A stretch of DNA of 64,000 bases, from NCBI RefSeq assembly GCF_000018585.1, contig NC_009976.1:677982-741981 (forward strand), read 5' to 3'. A program made the position numbers and the translations under genes. Under the pieces are notes generated by a model. The model did no database searches. It saw only the letters and a list, made by a program, of their open reading frames with translations, and was not told the origin of the DNA. Below are positions 51,108 through 58,648 of the stretch, piece by piece; within the stretch, counting starts at the first letter, position 1, and the number at the start of each line of letters is the position of its first letter. This DNA comes from Prochlorococcus marinus str. MIT 9211. GTDB lineage: Bacteria; Cyanobacteriota; Cyanobacteriia; PCC-6307; Cyanobiaceae.

Positions 51108-51911
51108 ATGGATATTCCAAGCTATCTTTGCTTTGTGATAGGAGCTTGTTTTGGCAGCTTTATTTCGGTTGTAGCTAGACGACTCCCTCAAAATGAGTCT
51201 CCAGTATTTCCCAGAAGCTATTGCCCTAACTGCACAGTAAAGATAAAATGGTTTGACAATATTCCTATACTTAGTTGGATACTTCTAAGAGGAAGATGTC
51301 GTAATTGCAGCTATAAAATAAGTCTTGTCTATCCTTTTGTTGAGTTTTTTACAGGCGTTTTATTTGTATTGTGTAAATATAGTCATAAGATTAACACCAT
51401 AAATATTAATGACGTAACTTATCTATTGTTAGGTTGGTGTCTTGTTACAGTACTATTCTCCCTATCTTTAATAGATATTTATTCTTTATGGTTACCTGAA
51501 TCATTGCTTAGGCTTGGCGGCATCTTCGGGATTATTCATGCTTTTAGTTATCTTTATAGTTACTCTAATTATTATATTGTAGTGGATTATTTATTCGCTT
51601 CAGTTATGAGTTATTACTTCTTTGAAGTGATCCGTTTAAGTGCAAGAAAAATATTAAAGAAGGATGCACTAGGAGATGGAGACTCAAAGCTTATTGCAAT
51701 GCTTGGTCTATGGAATGGAATAATAGGATCTTATTTTACAATAGTTCTAGCTTTTGTATCCGCTTCAATTTATGCAATTGTAGCTATATCATTTAAACAA
51801 TTAAAGCTCGGTCAAGCATATCCACTAGGTCCGTTTATAGCATTGTCGGGACTTTTTGTTTGGATATTCGGTAATGACTTTCTTATGGTTCAACTTCTAA
51901 AGCTAAGTTAA
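51108..51911 (+). CDS. pilD: Prepilin peptidase / N-methyltransferase
   Basis: PilD cleaves prepilin leaders after Gly and methylates the new N-terminus. The 267-residue membrane protein starts with GACFGSFISVVARRLPQNES near residue 12, has the zinc-type CPNC (near 39) and CRNCSYK (near 64) pairs of the methyltransferase loop, and the two aspartates of the aspartyl protease: LSLIDIYSLWLPE near 126 and the signature ALGDGDSKLIAMLG near 184. Seven or eight spans are seen. It is divergent from pilA and should process the four prepilins of this locus. Identification is strong. Confidence 0.94.
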   Translation: MDIPSYLCFVIGACFGSFISVVARRLPQNESPVFPRSYCPNCTVKIKWFDNIPILSWILLRGRCRNCSYKISLVYPFVEFFTGVLFVLCKYSHKINTININDVTYLLLGWCLVTVLFSLSLIDIYSLWLPESLLRLGGIFGIIHAFSYLYSYSNYYIVVDYLFASVMSYYFFEVIRLSARKILKKDALGDGDSKLIAMLGLWNGIIGSYFTIVLAFVSASIYAIVAISFKQLKLGQAYPLGPFIALSGLFVWIFGNDFLMVQLLKLS

Positions 51912-52091
51912 AATAAACCTATAACTTTTATATTAAATGAATATTATATAAATAAAATTATCACTTTAAATATGAATCTTGTCTTATAACTATAGGTGCA
52001 ACTTATTCTTTTTTAAATAGGACTTTTGTAAAATAAGCTTTTTATTGCTTTATTCTATATAAGTATTCTATTGCTTGATTTAATATGATAA

Positions 52092-52122
52092 AAAAAAACC
52101 TCCACAAAGTGGAGGTTTTTTT
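52092..52122. terminator. Bidirectional terminator between pilD and porin
   Basis: CCTCCAC (52099-52105) pairs with GTGGAGG (52109-52115) around AAA. Seven T follow on the plus strand and a longer A run precedes it, so it works on both strands, ending pilD and the porin mRNA. The remainder of 51912-52153 shows no gene. Confidence 0.9.
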
Positions 52123-52153
52123 ATGAGGAGTTTTGTTTAGTTAGTGGTAATCG

Positions 52154-53506
52154 TTAGAACTTAAAGGTAGTTTCAACGACTGCGCCTGTTTCATCTTCAC
52201 CACCAGCTACCTCTTGAGTAAAGAGACCAGGTCGTACAGAGATGCCATCGGCAACATCCCAGTTGTAGTAAACCTCGAAGGCTGCAAGTTCATTGGTTTC
52301 ATCATCAATGACTTGATAAGCAGCACTAAGGGTTCCTGGGCCCCAACCATCGTAGTCAGCAGCTATGTACCAAGAGTCATTGTCGGCAGCACCTTCATTC
52401 TCTTGGGTGTCATAACCTGCACTGAAGCGTGGGAAATCTTCTGGCTCCCAGTAGAGACCCCATCCCCATGAGTCGTAGTCAGTAGTGTCTGAGCCGTTTT
52501 TGTCTCCGGAAGACAGGATGACTCCACCACCCCAACCGTCTCCGTCGTAACCGATAGATCCGGTTATAACATCGTCTCCTTCTCTAGTTAAAATACCATT
52601 GCTGGCATCATCACCATCGTCAAAGACTGCGGAAATTGAAGCATTCCACTTGTTGTCGAAGAAGTAAGTAGCACCAACACCAGGACCTTCTTCAGTCTCG
52701 GCTCTGGAGTACTCATGAGGTGTTATATAAAACTCAGCTGAATAGCTTGAAAGCTTAGCTGAAATAATATCATCCTGATCCATCAAAGGACCTGCAGTAA
52801 CTCTGAAGTCACCGACTGGGAATGAATAGGTAAGCTTATCAATCTGAAGCTGATTTGTTGTTCCCTCTGCGCTATCTAAAACGTTTAGGGGCTGGGTGCC
52901 TGCATTACCAGCAATAACTGCTACATCAAGTGAATCTTCTCCAGAAAAACTTGTAGACATATCAATGCCATAGGCATAGATAGAATGAAGTTTTTCGCCA
53001 GAAGTAGAGTCGTCAACAGCACCTACGGTGAATGTTGCACTACCTGAAATTAATGTGGTGTTAGCAAATGTACCAGCATTTACTTCGTTAAGTCTGTATT
53101 CAAGCCCATCAACACGACCTTTGAGAATGGCCATTTCTGAACCAAATTCGTTGGATAGACGTGCAGCATCTTGACTTAGACCTTGGCCACTAGCCACAAG
53201 TCCGCCTTCAAGGCATGAATTTATAAGTGAGGCAGCTTCATAACGAGTAAGAGCTTGACCTGACTTAAGGTTTTGACTGTAGGCATTACCTACACAACCA
53301 TAGCTTTCGCTTAGGTTTTGGAGAGCTGTATAAGCCCAATCCCCTGGAACAACGTCTGAGAACTGAGCTGTGGTTTCAACATGCTGCTCTTCTAGGCCGG
53401 CATAATTACCAACATCTTGGATGTTGACCTCTGCTGCATTTGCAGCTAAAGGAGCCATTAAACCCAAAGCAGCAGGAGCTACCAGCAAGCGCTGGAAAAG
53501 CTTCAT
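52154..53506 (-). CDS. som: SLH-domain outer-membrane porin (Som/OprB-like)
   Basis: A 450-residue porin. Signal peptide residues 1-24 (ending in LAANAAEV); an S-layer homology domain near residues 48-105 (FSDVVPGDWAYTALQNLSES and GQALTRYEAASLINSCL) anchors it to peptidoglycan-linked polymers. A short coiled coil (RLSNEFGSEMAILKGRVDGL near 118) precedes a beta-barrel with alternating aromatic/Gly strands and a final TGAVVETTFKF, where the C-terminal Phe is typical. It lets small solutes enter. The mRNA leader contains GTGTGAGGA just before the ATG, matching the Yfr1 sRNA seed, so it may be repressed by Yfr1. Confidence 0.92.
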   Translation of the reverse strand: MKLFQRLLVAPAALGLMAPLAANAAEVNIQDVGNYAGLEEQHVETTAQFSDVVPGDWAYTALQNLSESYGCVGNAYSQNLKSGQALTRYEAASLINSCLEGGLVASGQGLSQDAARLSNEFGSEMAILKGRVDGLEYRLNEVNAGTFANTTLISGSATFTVGAVDDSTSGEKLHSIYAYGIDMSTSFSGEDSLDVAVIAGNAGTQPLNVLDSAEGTTNQLQIDKLTYSFPVGDFRVTAGPLMDQDDIISAKLSSYSAEFYITPHEYSRAETEEGPGVGATYFFDNKWNASISAVFDDGDDASNGILTREGDDVITGSIGYDGDGWGGGVILSSGDKNGSDTTDYDSWGWGLYWEPEDFPRFSAGYDTQENEGAADNDSWYIAADYDGWGPGTLSAAYQVIDDETNELAAFEVYYNWDVADGISVRPGLFTQEVAGGEDETGAVVETTFKF

Positions 53507-53510
53507 TTGG

Positions 53511-53521
53511 ATTCCTCACAC
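53511..53521 (-). promoter_or_regulatory. Putative Yfr1 sRNA binding site overlapping the porin ribosome binding site
   Basis: In the porin mRNA the bases just upstream of the ATG read GTGTGAGGAAT. They can pair with the conserved Yfr1 core ACUCCUCACAC in nine consecutive positions, with one mismatch before a further pair. The site covers the AGGA ribosome-binding element. Yfr1 repression of som porin mRNAs is reported for Prochlorococcus MED4; the assignment here is by sequence match. Confidence 0.72.
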
Positions 53522-53840
53522 TAAGGACATCCAATTATAGCCTTGGATCTTGTTGAGAAATCTCTGTCTGCATCCACTTTCTCTAATGTCTACTTACTTG
53601 ACTTAGTGAAATTTGCTAGCAAAAAAATACTATTGGAGATTTTTCTCATAAAACTAGAGAGAAATAGTTTATATACAGAATTTAATTTTACTTCCTTAAG
53701 CCTTAAATTTAAAGGAAAAGGGACTTTGAAAAAAAACTTGCGAAATGGCTATGTTTATAAATTTTATAAAGTAAATAAGGCACTAGCTTAAATTGAGAAA
53801 AGCTCTAAAATATACAATATATTTTATTGACATAGTGGAC
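53522..53840. other. Intergenic region upstream of the porin, no convincing gene
   Basis: About 320 bases without a supported gene. It should carry the porin promoter on the minus strand. A plus-strand frame from TTG 53543 to 53791 exists but has no convincing protein features, and a TTG at 53793 only extends the next gene. Confidence 0.5.
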
Positions 53841-54050
53841 ATGCCTCAATTAACTAACCTCACTAGCCTATCAAGATTTGATACTTTACATAAAAATTTT
53901 AGAGGCCTATTTTTAATCATTAGTTTTGTAGGAGTATTGATTTCAGTTTCATACTTGAAAATTCTTTTTCCTCTTTTTATTATGATCTTTCTATTATTTT
54001 ACATATATAAGCAATCTCTGACAGACATCATTCACTATGAATCTAAGTAG
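53841..54050 (+). CDS. Small membrane protein, hypothetical
   Basis: A 69-residue frame from ATG 53841 (MPQLTNLTSLSRFDTLHKNF at its start) with two adjoining hydrophobic stretches (GLFLIISFVGVLISVSYL and LFPLFIMIFLLFYIY), then a polar tail (KQSLTDIIHYESK). A TTG 53793 would lengthen it without adding features. Family unknown. Confidence 0.48.
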   Translation: MPQLTNLTSLSRFDTLHKNFRGLFLIISFVGVLISVSYLKILFPLFIMIFLLFYIYKQSLTDIIHYESK

Positions 54051-54109
54051 AGGATAGATTTTCGCAAGTCATAATTTGGTAAACATGCCTAGTAAATATA
54101 CACTATTTT

Positions 54110-54298
54110 CTAACTAGACTTATGTTCTATTTCCTTACGCTTCTCGTGCATATCTTCTAACTCATCATAAATAAGCTTTAATTTATTTTTTATCATTTCG
54201 GCTGACTGTAAATTGTCAAGAGACTGCATTACCTTTATAAGGTTATCTTTAGCATCGACAATTCGCCTGCACTCTTGACTTCCTGCCTCATATGACAT
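54110..54298 (-). CDS. Small coiled-coil protein, hypothetical
   Basis: A 62-residue soluble protein (MSYEAGSQECRRIVDAKDNL at its start) with heptad-like helices (LIKVMQSLDNLQSAEMIKNK, then LIYDELEDMHEKRKEIEHKS). One Cys at residue 10. It is likely a helical hairpin or dimer. No family is recognised; size and composition suit lineage-specific picocyanobacterial small proteins. Confidence 0.58.
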   Translation of the reverse strand: MSYEAGSQECRRIVDAKDNLIKVMQSLDNLQSAEMIKNKLKLIYDELEDMHEKRKEIEHKSS

Positions 54299-54466
54299 AA
54301 AAAAACCTATAAAAACTTAATCTATAAACTCTACTCAGGCTTTCTGTATCTGTTGATACATTGATCATATAGGAATGATCGGGATCTAGTTTTCATTTTT
54401 AGATTTTCGCTTTTATCTTTGGGAATCGACCCGGGATTTAAGCAAAAACAGGGCTCAGGAATAAAA

Positions 54467-54553
54467 CTATCCTATTGTTACAGCCACCAAAAAGGTAGTA
54501 CTCATAAGGATGAGACCAATTGAGGCCATAGCCGCTAGGAGTGATATATTCAT
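54467..54553 (-). CDS. Possible 28-residue single-span peptide
   Basis: A very short frame (MNISLLAAMASIGLILMSTT followed by FLVAVTIG) that is one complete membrane span, preceded by a plausible ATG context. Thylakoid complexes include such subunits, but this sequence matches none that I can recall (not PetG, PetL, PetM, PsbI, PsbM, PsbT, PsaM, PsaJ). Conservation in related genomes would be needed. Confidence 0.33.
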   Translation of the reverse strand: MNISLLAAMASIGLILMSTTFLVAVTIG

Positions 54554-54616
54554 TCGAAGAATTTAAATCTAAAGAAATTATAAGGAAAATCACTGCATTG
54601 TTTTTCTCAATCCAGA

Positions 54617-55216
54617 TTATTTGTAATAAAAGAGTCTGATTGCTGTCAAATGCCAGTCAATTATATTTTTTCTTCTCCACAGGCTAATAACCTTCCTGTT
54701 ATTTTCTGGTATTTTACTCTCTAAAATAAATATATTTGGCGATTTATAATAAAGACTAATTTTCTGTTTTTGAAAATCATTTGACTGTACCTTTGAAATA
54801 TTCTGTTTGTTTACTAATTTAGTCATTTCCACTTCTTCTGATCCACTATTATCTATTAAGTCACCAGTATAAAGAAGAACTCTTAAACCATTTGGATTCA
54901 CGGTCGACTCGATCATAACTTCACTAACCTTTTTGATTAATGGCTTAAGAATCAGTAATTGAAGTTCACTAATAGTAGGACTTTCCTCTTTCTCTAATAT
55001 CCTTGTCATAACTTCTTTCTGAACCTCTTTTTCAAGACTTTTTCTTACCTTTTTATAGTTTATAAATTTGTTGGCTTTTTCTATGTCTCTTCTTTCTATA
55101 GCATTCTTTAGTGAAATAATTGAAATATACGGTGTGGCATATATATATCCAGTAGTAATAGTAAATAAAGCTAAAATAAAAAAAAGCTTAGTAGATTTTA
55201 GTTTTTTAAACACCAT
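54617..55216 (-). CDS. DUF2939 family protein
   Basis: A 199-residue protein with an N-terminal span (LFFILALFTITTGYIYATPY, residues 11-30) and the DUF2939 pattern: SIISLKNAIERRDIEKANKF, then INYKKVRKSLEKEVQKEVMT (residues 32-72). Between residues 85 and 160 comes a helix plus beta stretch (LQLLILKPLIKKVSEVMIES). The conserved portion places the soluble domain outside or in the periplasm. Function of the family is not known. It is followed on the same strand, upstream, by the 63-residue gene at 55234. Confidence 0.7.
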   Translation of the reverse strand: MVFKKLKSTKLFFILALFTITTGYIYATPYISIISLKNAIERRDIEKANKFINYKKVRKSLEKEVQKEVMTRILEKEESPTISELQLLILKPLIKKVSEVMIESTVNPNGLRVLLYTGDLIDNSGSEEVEMTKLVNKQNISKVQSNDFQKQKISLYYKSPNIFILESKIPENNRKVISLWRRKNIIDWHLTAIRLFYYK

Positions 55217-55233
55217 TAAATAAAAAATATGAT

Positions 55234-55425
55234 TTAAATAAGACCTTCTTCCTCGAGTGTCTTTCTTTTTCTTAAAGCTTGATTTACTTTACCAGCGACA
55301 AATGGTATAAATTTTGAATATTTGTCTAATTCTATTCTTTCTTTTAGGCTAACTGAGTCGCCAAGGCTTATTTTATCAATTAAAGCCTCTAAGCGTCTTC
55401 TTGTTTCTGTAGTAAGAAGTCTCAA
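55234..55425 (-). CDS. Small basic helical protein, hypothetical
   Basis: A 63-residue protein (MRLLTTETRRRLEALIDKIS at its start) made of amphipathic helices with SLGDSVSLKERIELDKYSKF and ending QALRKRKTLEEEGLI. The pattern resembles small helical proteins conserved across marine picocyanobacteria. The start at ATG 55425 is preceded by an AAGGTT. It lies 17 bases upstream of the DUF2939 gene on the same strand, so the two may be one transcript. No function proposed. Confidence 0.62.
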   Translation of the reverse strand: MRLLTTETRRRLEALIDKISLGDSVSLKERIELDKYSKFIPFVAGKVNQALRKRKTLEEEGLI

Positions 55426-55461
55426 GGTTAAATTATAACAGTAATTATATTATAGATATAA

Positions 55462-55818
55462 TTACTGTTCCCTCTCTAAGATATAAAGTATTTCTTCACC
55501 AAGAATATCAGGCACTGTTATTCTGCAGCCTTTGTCTAGGGTTATATCGCAATCATCATTTGCTTTCTTGGTTTTCCAGCTACAGGCAACTTCAGAAGTG
55601 CTTGAATCAACTATTTCCCACCCTTCATCTAGATATTTTTGTATTGTTTCTCTGTTGCAGGAAATTGATACCTCAAGGGTTTCCTTTAACTTGACTTCAC
55701 TTTGAATCTCTTCTGTTGGGTCTGACTTGAAATTCAGCCTATCTTTAATTGGGCATCCCCCAAGAAGTAATGCTATAGGTATTAGTGTGACTATTCTCAG
55801 CTTGTACAAGTTACCCAT
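55462..55818 (-). CDS. Predicted lipoprotein, hypothetical
   Basis: A 118-residue lipoprotein candidate: basic start, hydrophobic core (IVTLIPIALLLGGC) with lipobox LLGGC at residues 18-22. The mature part is acidic with five further cysteines (SCNRETI, ACSWKT, DDCDITL, KGCRITV), probably disulfide-bonded, and a YLDEGWEIVDSSTSE stretch near 63. No family recognised. It should be anchored to the periplasmic face of a membrane. Confidence 0.68.
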   Translation of the reverse strand: MGNLYKLRIVTLIPIALLLGGCPIKDRLNFKSDPTEEIQSEVKLKETLEVSISCNRETIQKYLDEGWEIVDSSTSEVACSWKTKKANDDCDITLDKGCRITVPDILGEEILYILEREQ

Positions 55819-55914
55819 TCAGTCAATGAAGTTAAACAATAGTATTATAATATTATTTATTCTTTCCAATATTGTGAGTTTAATAACATCTAGAATTTAA
55901 ATTTAACAGAAAAG

Positions 55915-56112
55915 TTACTTCTTAGACTTCTTAGCAGATTTAGGGTCAACTATTTGCAGCAATGTTTCCATGTCTGTCATAAGTGTCTTGACTTGGTCAG
56001 CTTCTGGAAGTTTTAGCTCATCGGTAACTGCGAGATGAATTGTTCTAAGCTCAGACCTTAACTTTTTAAGGTGCTTCTTTACTTCTTCTTTTTTTTCTTT
56101 TGCGGTTGCCAT
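55915..56112 (-). CDS. Small Lys-rich coiled-coil protein, hypothetical
   Basis: A 65-residue protein: MATAKEKKEEVKKHLKKLRS, then ELRTIHLAVTDELKLPEADQ, a helix (VKTLMTDMETLLQIV) and a Lys-rich end (DPKSAKKSKK). It is strongly helical and charged, with no cysteine. No family is recognised. Clear ATG start, and a putative hairpin with a T run on the opposite strand lies about 20 bases upstream. Confidence 0.6.
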   Translation of the reverse strand: MATAKEKKEEVKKHLKKLRSELRTIHLAVTDELKLPEADQVKTLMTDMETLLQIVDPKSAKKSKK

Positions 56113-56129
56113 TTTTGTTTACTTGGTTA

Positions 56130-56156
56130 AGGGCCTTTTAACTCAGCCCTTTTTTC
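56130..56156 (+). terminator. Weak hairpin with T run
   Basis: GGGC pairs with GCCC around an 11-base loop and six T follow on the plus strand (about 56130-56156). No plus-strand gene is known upstream of it, so it may end an antisense or small RNA, or be chance. The rest of 56113-56389 shows no gene. Confidence 0.3.
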
Positions 56157-56389
56157 TTAACTATATCATGCAAAGCATTTATTTGCTATCTACCAAATCA
56201 TATATCCAAGTAGTATTATAGAATCTAATTGATAAGGTCTATTTTCTTTCTAAATGCTTAGTTTTGCCTACGAGAAAATTTGGGTACCTATTTTAGGTAG
56301 GACCCTTTATATTTTTTCTTCTCTAATAGAAGGGAAGAGAACCTTAGAAAAGCCAACATATAATATTAAGTATACAAAAGTTAATTCTA

Positions 56390-56806
56390 CTAATCTAAAA
56401 AATTAGTCATATTTCCTCCATTACAGTAATGAACTGCTGAAGCAATGTTATTAGATGTTTCATAATCATTTCTATCTAGGAATTCTATTGTTTTCTTCAC
56501 ACAAAGATTGTTGTTATTAGCTTGCTTAAATATTGGCTTGCTATATAAAATTGCTAGGATAAGTATAGGAATAATTTTGTAAATACGAATATTTTTAGAA
56601 AAATGTGATTGAGACTTTTTCTTTAAATCTAAGATCTTCAATAATAGATTTTCTGGTAATCCCAGCTGAACGAAAAAAAGTTCTATCCACCAAGGCAATC
56701 GTTTGGAATCTTTTCTCTTTAAGGATGTCGGCTTTCTTTTAGACCTCTTATCGTCTTTAGCCTCACTCATTTGCTTTTGGCTTGCACTGCCTTCACTCAT
56801 TGCCAT
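56390..56806 (-). CDS. Hypothetical protein with one membrane segment
   Basis: A 138-residue protein. The N-terminal 40 residues are charged (SEAKDDKRSKRKPTSLKRKD), followed by WWIELFFVQLGLPENLLLKI near residue 40 and a span (IYKIIPILILAILYSKPI, about 75-92). The end (CVKKTIEFLDRNDYETSNNI) holds two cysteines, the second in YCNGG. Family unknown. The first ATG codons (56806 and 56800) are both usable. Confidence 0.6.
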   Translation of the reverse strand: MAMSEGSASQKQMSEAKDDKRSKRKPTSLKRKDSKRLPWWIELFFVQLGLPENLLLKILDLKKKSQSHFSKNIRIYKIIPILILAILYSKPIFKQANNNNLCVKKTIEFLDRNDYETSNNIASAVHYCNGGNMTNFLD

Positions 56807-56963
56807 AAAGTAAAATATTTATAATATTACTGGAATTTGGCTAAATTATCACTATGATGTAAATTATTTGAGTAAACTTAACTTGCATTGATGTGAATTA
56901 TTTATAGTGAAAATCTTGAATTTCCTTTTTTTATACTGTAGTCTTTAAGAAACCTATAATTAA

Positions 56964-57233
56964 ATGGCAAAAAGAAGAAGGAAATTATCCAAAGACTATG
57001 AAAAGCTGATCTCAAAATCAGAACGAGAGGTTGAGCTTTATATAGCAAAAATCAATGATATAGATGACGATGATATAAGGACAGAATATACAATAGCTTT
57101 TTCAGCAGTCAAATCTAAGCTTGATTATATAAAAAGTGCTTATACATCAATAGGATATAACGAAGACTCAGATACTTTGATGCTACTTTATCAGGAAAGC
57201 CTAAAGAACTTTATTAGTGAATATGAGATCTAG
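56964..57233 (+). CDS. Small helical hypothetical protein
   Basis: An 89-residue soluble protein. A basic start (MAKRRRKLSKDYEKLISKSE) leads to acidic helices (REVELYIAKINDIDDDDIRT, then YTIAFSAVKSKLDYIKSAYT). The alternating pattern suggests a helical bundle. No cysteine. Family not recognised. It is followed 20 bases later by the exported protein gene at 57254 on the same strand. Confidence 0.6.
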   Translation: MAKRRRKLSKDYEKLISKSEREVELYIAKINDIDDDDIRTEYTIAFSAVKSKLDYIKSAYTSIGYNEDSDTLMLLYQESLKNFISEYEI

Positions 57234-57259
57234 TTTTTATCTAGTTATTTCCCTTGACT

Positions 57260-57679
57260 ATGGTTACTTCTAAATATTTCTTTTCACGATCAATACATCT
57301 CTTACTAATTATATTTGGTTCTTTCAATAAATCAATTCTTTCTTCTGTGGCTAGTCCACATGATTCTCTATATTCTTACAGTAATCCGATTAATTACTAT
57401 TCAAATTTATCTGTTTCCCAATCTCGTAATAAAAGTCATTCAATGAGGCAATTTGGACCAGTATATTTAGATTTAAATAATTATCAAACTCAAAGTCAGA
57501 ACTATATATTGCCGGCAGAGAATATCGCTAACTACAAAATTTATTTAGCTATAAGCTGTATAAAAAATGTTATTAATGTTACAGACACTGAATACAAATG
57601 GAAAGGCTGGATTGCTCCGAATCAGCCTTTTGAATATAATCTAATTAATACTTTCTGCAGGTCCATAAAAAGAGACTAA
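57260..57679 (+). CDS. Exported Tyr/Ser-rich hypothetical protein
   Basis: A protein of about 139 residues from ATG 57260 (an upstream TTG at 57254 is possible). A signal-like segment (SIHLLLIIFGSFNKSILSSV) precedes a mature region rich in Tyr, Ser and Asn (YSYSNPINYYSNLSVSQSRN). Two cysteines (AISCIKN and FCRSIKR) could pair. A WKGWIAPNQPFEY stretch near the end is distinct. No family is recognised; extracellular or periplasmic location is inferred from the signal peptide and composition. Confidence 0.6.
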   Translation: MVTSKYFFSRSIHLLLIIFGSFNKSILSSVASPHDSLYSYSNPINYYSNLSVSQSRNKSHSMRQFGPVYLDLNNYQTQSQNYILPAENIANYKIYLAISCIKNVINVTDTEYKWKGWIAPNQPFEYNLINTFCRSIKRD

Positions 57680-57728
57680 AAAGACAAAAGTATCTTGCCT
57701 AAAGGATAATAAAATTTTCTTAGATAAC

Positions 57729-57953
57729 TCAACCTTTGTAAGGTATTACTCTAATCTTAATAGGTGCATCTGTAGGTTTTTTTTGAATTCTTTTATTAAA
57801 CCTCACTCCTTCAAACTCTCTCATACACATTGTAAAACTTCTAGCTTTCTTGCATAATCTAATTACTTCAACTCTATCAATAGCTAAAATAGGCGATTCT
57901 ATTAATGTTAAGCCTAATAGAGCCGCAAATAAACTTGCTCTCTTTTGTCTCAT
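57729..57953 (-). CDS. Small exported hypothetical protein
   Basis: A 74-residue protein with a signal peptide (ASLFAALLGLTLIESPILAI, residues 6-25). The mature part is basic, with a Cys pair (LCKKARSFTMCMREF, cysteines near 33 and 42) likely disulfide-bonded, and a tail IKVRVIPYKG-like end (APIKIRVIPYKG). No family is recognised. It converges on the exported protein at 57260. Confidence 0.6.
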   Translation of the reverse strand: MRQKRASLFAALLGLTLIESPILAIDRVEVIRLCKKARSFTMCMREFEGVRFNKRIQKKPTDAPIKIRVIPYKG

Positions 57954-58052
57954 TAACCGTTATTCTAGATTTATTAAGATTTTATCAGAAAACTAGAAAA
58001 TATCTCCCCTTTTTTTTATTTACACTATCATTCAAAAAAAAAACTATCTACT

Positions 58053-58193
58053 ATGCCCACTAGGAATAATGACTTAGACCAGGCTATGGATGAAATTAAG
58101 GAAGAATTATTAAAGGAAATGTTTGAATCTATAAACGTAACCGATAAACTTAAATTCTCAGATATGGCTTTTATAGGTAGTGAACCTGCTTAA
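58053..58193 (+). CDS. Small acidic hypothetical protein
   Basis: A 46-residue frame from ATG 58053: MPTRNNDLDQAMDEIKEELL followed by KEMFESINVTDKLKFSDMAF and IGSEPA. Helical and acidic with a hydrophobic end. Its stop overlaps by four bases the stop of the DUF2103 gene on the other strand. Good ATG and composition, no family recognised. Confidence 0.5.
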   Translation: MPTRNNDLDQAMDEIKEELLKEMFESINVTDKLKFSDMAFIGSEPA

Positions 58194-58465
58194 TTTAATA
58201 TTGATTCCAACTCTTTAAGCAAATCTGATTCATTAAGCTTAGTAGTTATATAAATTTCTTGAGCTTGACTACCTTTCCTTGCAACTAATTTAAATCCACC
58301 AATTGTTTTCCTTGTTAGCTTTATTTTAAGTTTTGGGCTGTTTGATCGAGTTTTAGATAAAACTGATGGAGTTATTGATTTTATTTTATAATTTTTAGCT
58401 AATTTTTTGAGAATATCAATCAGGCCTTTTATGTGAGTGCTATGAGTTAGTACGACTCTTCCCAT
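58190..58465 (-). CDS. DUF2103 family protein
   Basis: A 91-residue protein matching DUF2103, which Pfam describes as a predicted metal-binding family (from memory): GRVVLTHSTHIKGLIDILKK (residues 2-21) and IKSITPSVLSKTRS near 28, then IKLTRKTIGGFKLVARKGSQ near 47 and QEIYITTKLNESDLL near 69. The His-Ser-Thr-His motif may hold the metal. No signal peptide. It is divergent from petN, about 80 bases away. Function unknown. Confidence 0.68.
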   Translation of the reverse strand: MGRVVLTHSTHIKGLIDILKKLAKNYKIKSITPSVLSKTRSNSPKLKIKLTRKTIGGFKLVARKGSQAQEIYITTKLNESDLLKELESILN

Positions 58466-58516
58466 TTTTAAGCCATTTAGCTAGAGTCTATTGCGCAACG
58501 GGGGGGCGTAATAGGC

Positions 58517-58542
58517 TATACTTAATAAAATAATAGTATAAT
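58517..58542 (+). promoter_or_regulatory. Possible petN promoter elements
   Basis: Upstream of petN two -10-like boxes are seen, TATACT at 58517-58522 and TATAAT at 58537-58542. The second would leave a leader of only a few bases; the first gives a leader of about 18. A run of seven G at 58500-58506 precedes them. Which one is used cannot be told. Confidence 0.35.
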
Positions 58543-58546
58543 CAAA

Positions 58547-58648
58547 ATGCTTTTTACTTTTGCTTGGGCATCATTGGCTGCAATCTTTACCTTTTCAATA
58601 GCAATGGTTGTTTGGGGAAGAAATGGAGATGGCACAATTGATTTCTAA
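58547..58648 (+). CDS. petN: Cytochrome b6f complex subunit PetN
   Basis: PetN is a 33-residue single-span subunit needed for stability of the cytochrome b6f complex in the thylakoid membrane. The sequence [20 protein letters not shown] followed by [13 protein letters not shown] has the diagnostic features: FAWASLAA, one span, and the terminal WGRNGDGT. It is too short for most automatic gene finders. A second short membrane gene overlaps its end in another frame. Identification is strong from the conserved pattern. Confidence 0.93.
   Translation: MLFTFAWASLAAIFTFSIAMVVWGRNGDGTIDF

Noticed and set aside
53543-53791. An 82-residue plus-strand frame in the porin upstream region
   Set aside because: TTG start, low-complexity Leu/Lys content, no domain or signal, and it covers the likely porin promoter.
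54420-54470. A GC-richer patch resembling part of a tRNA
   Set aside because: No cloverleaf, no T-loop GTTCGA-type sequence and no anticodon stem could be built. No other tRNA was seen in the window.
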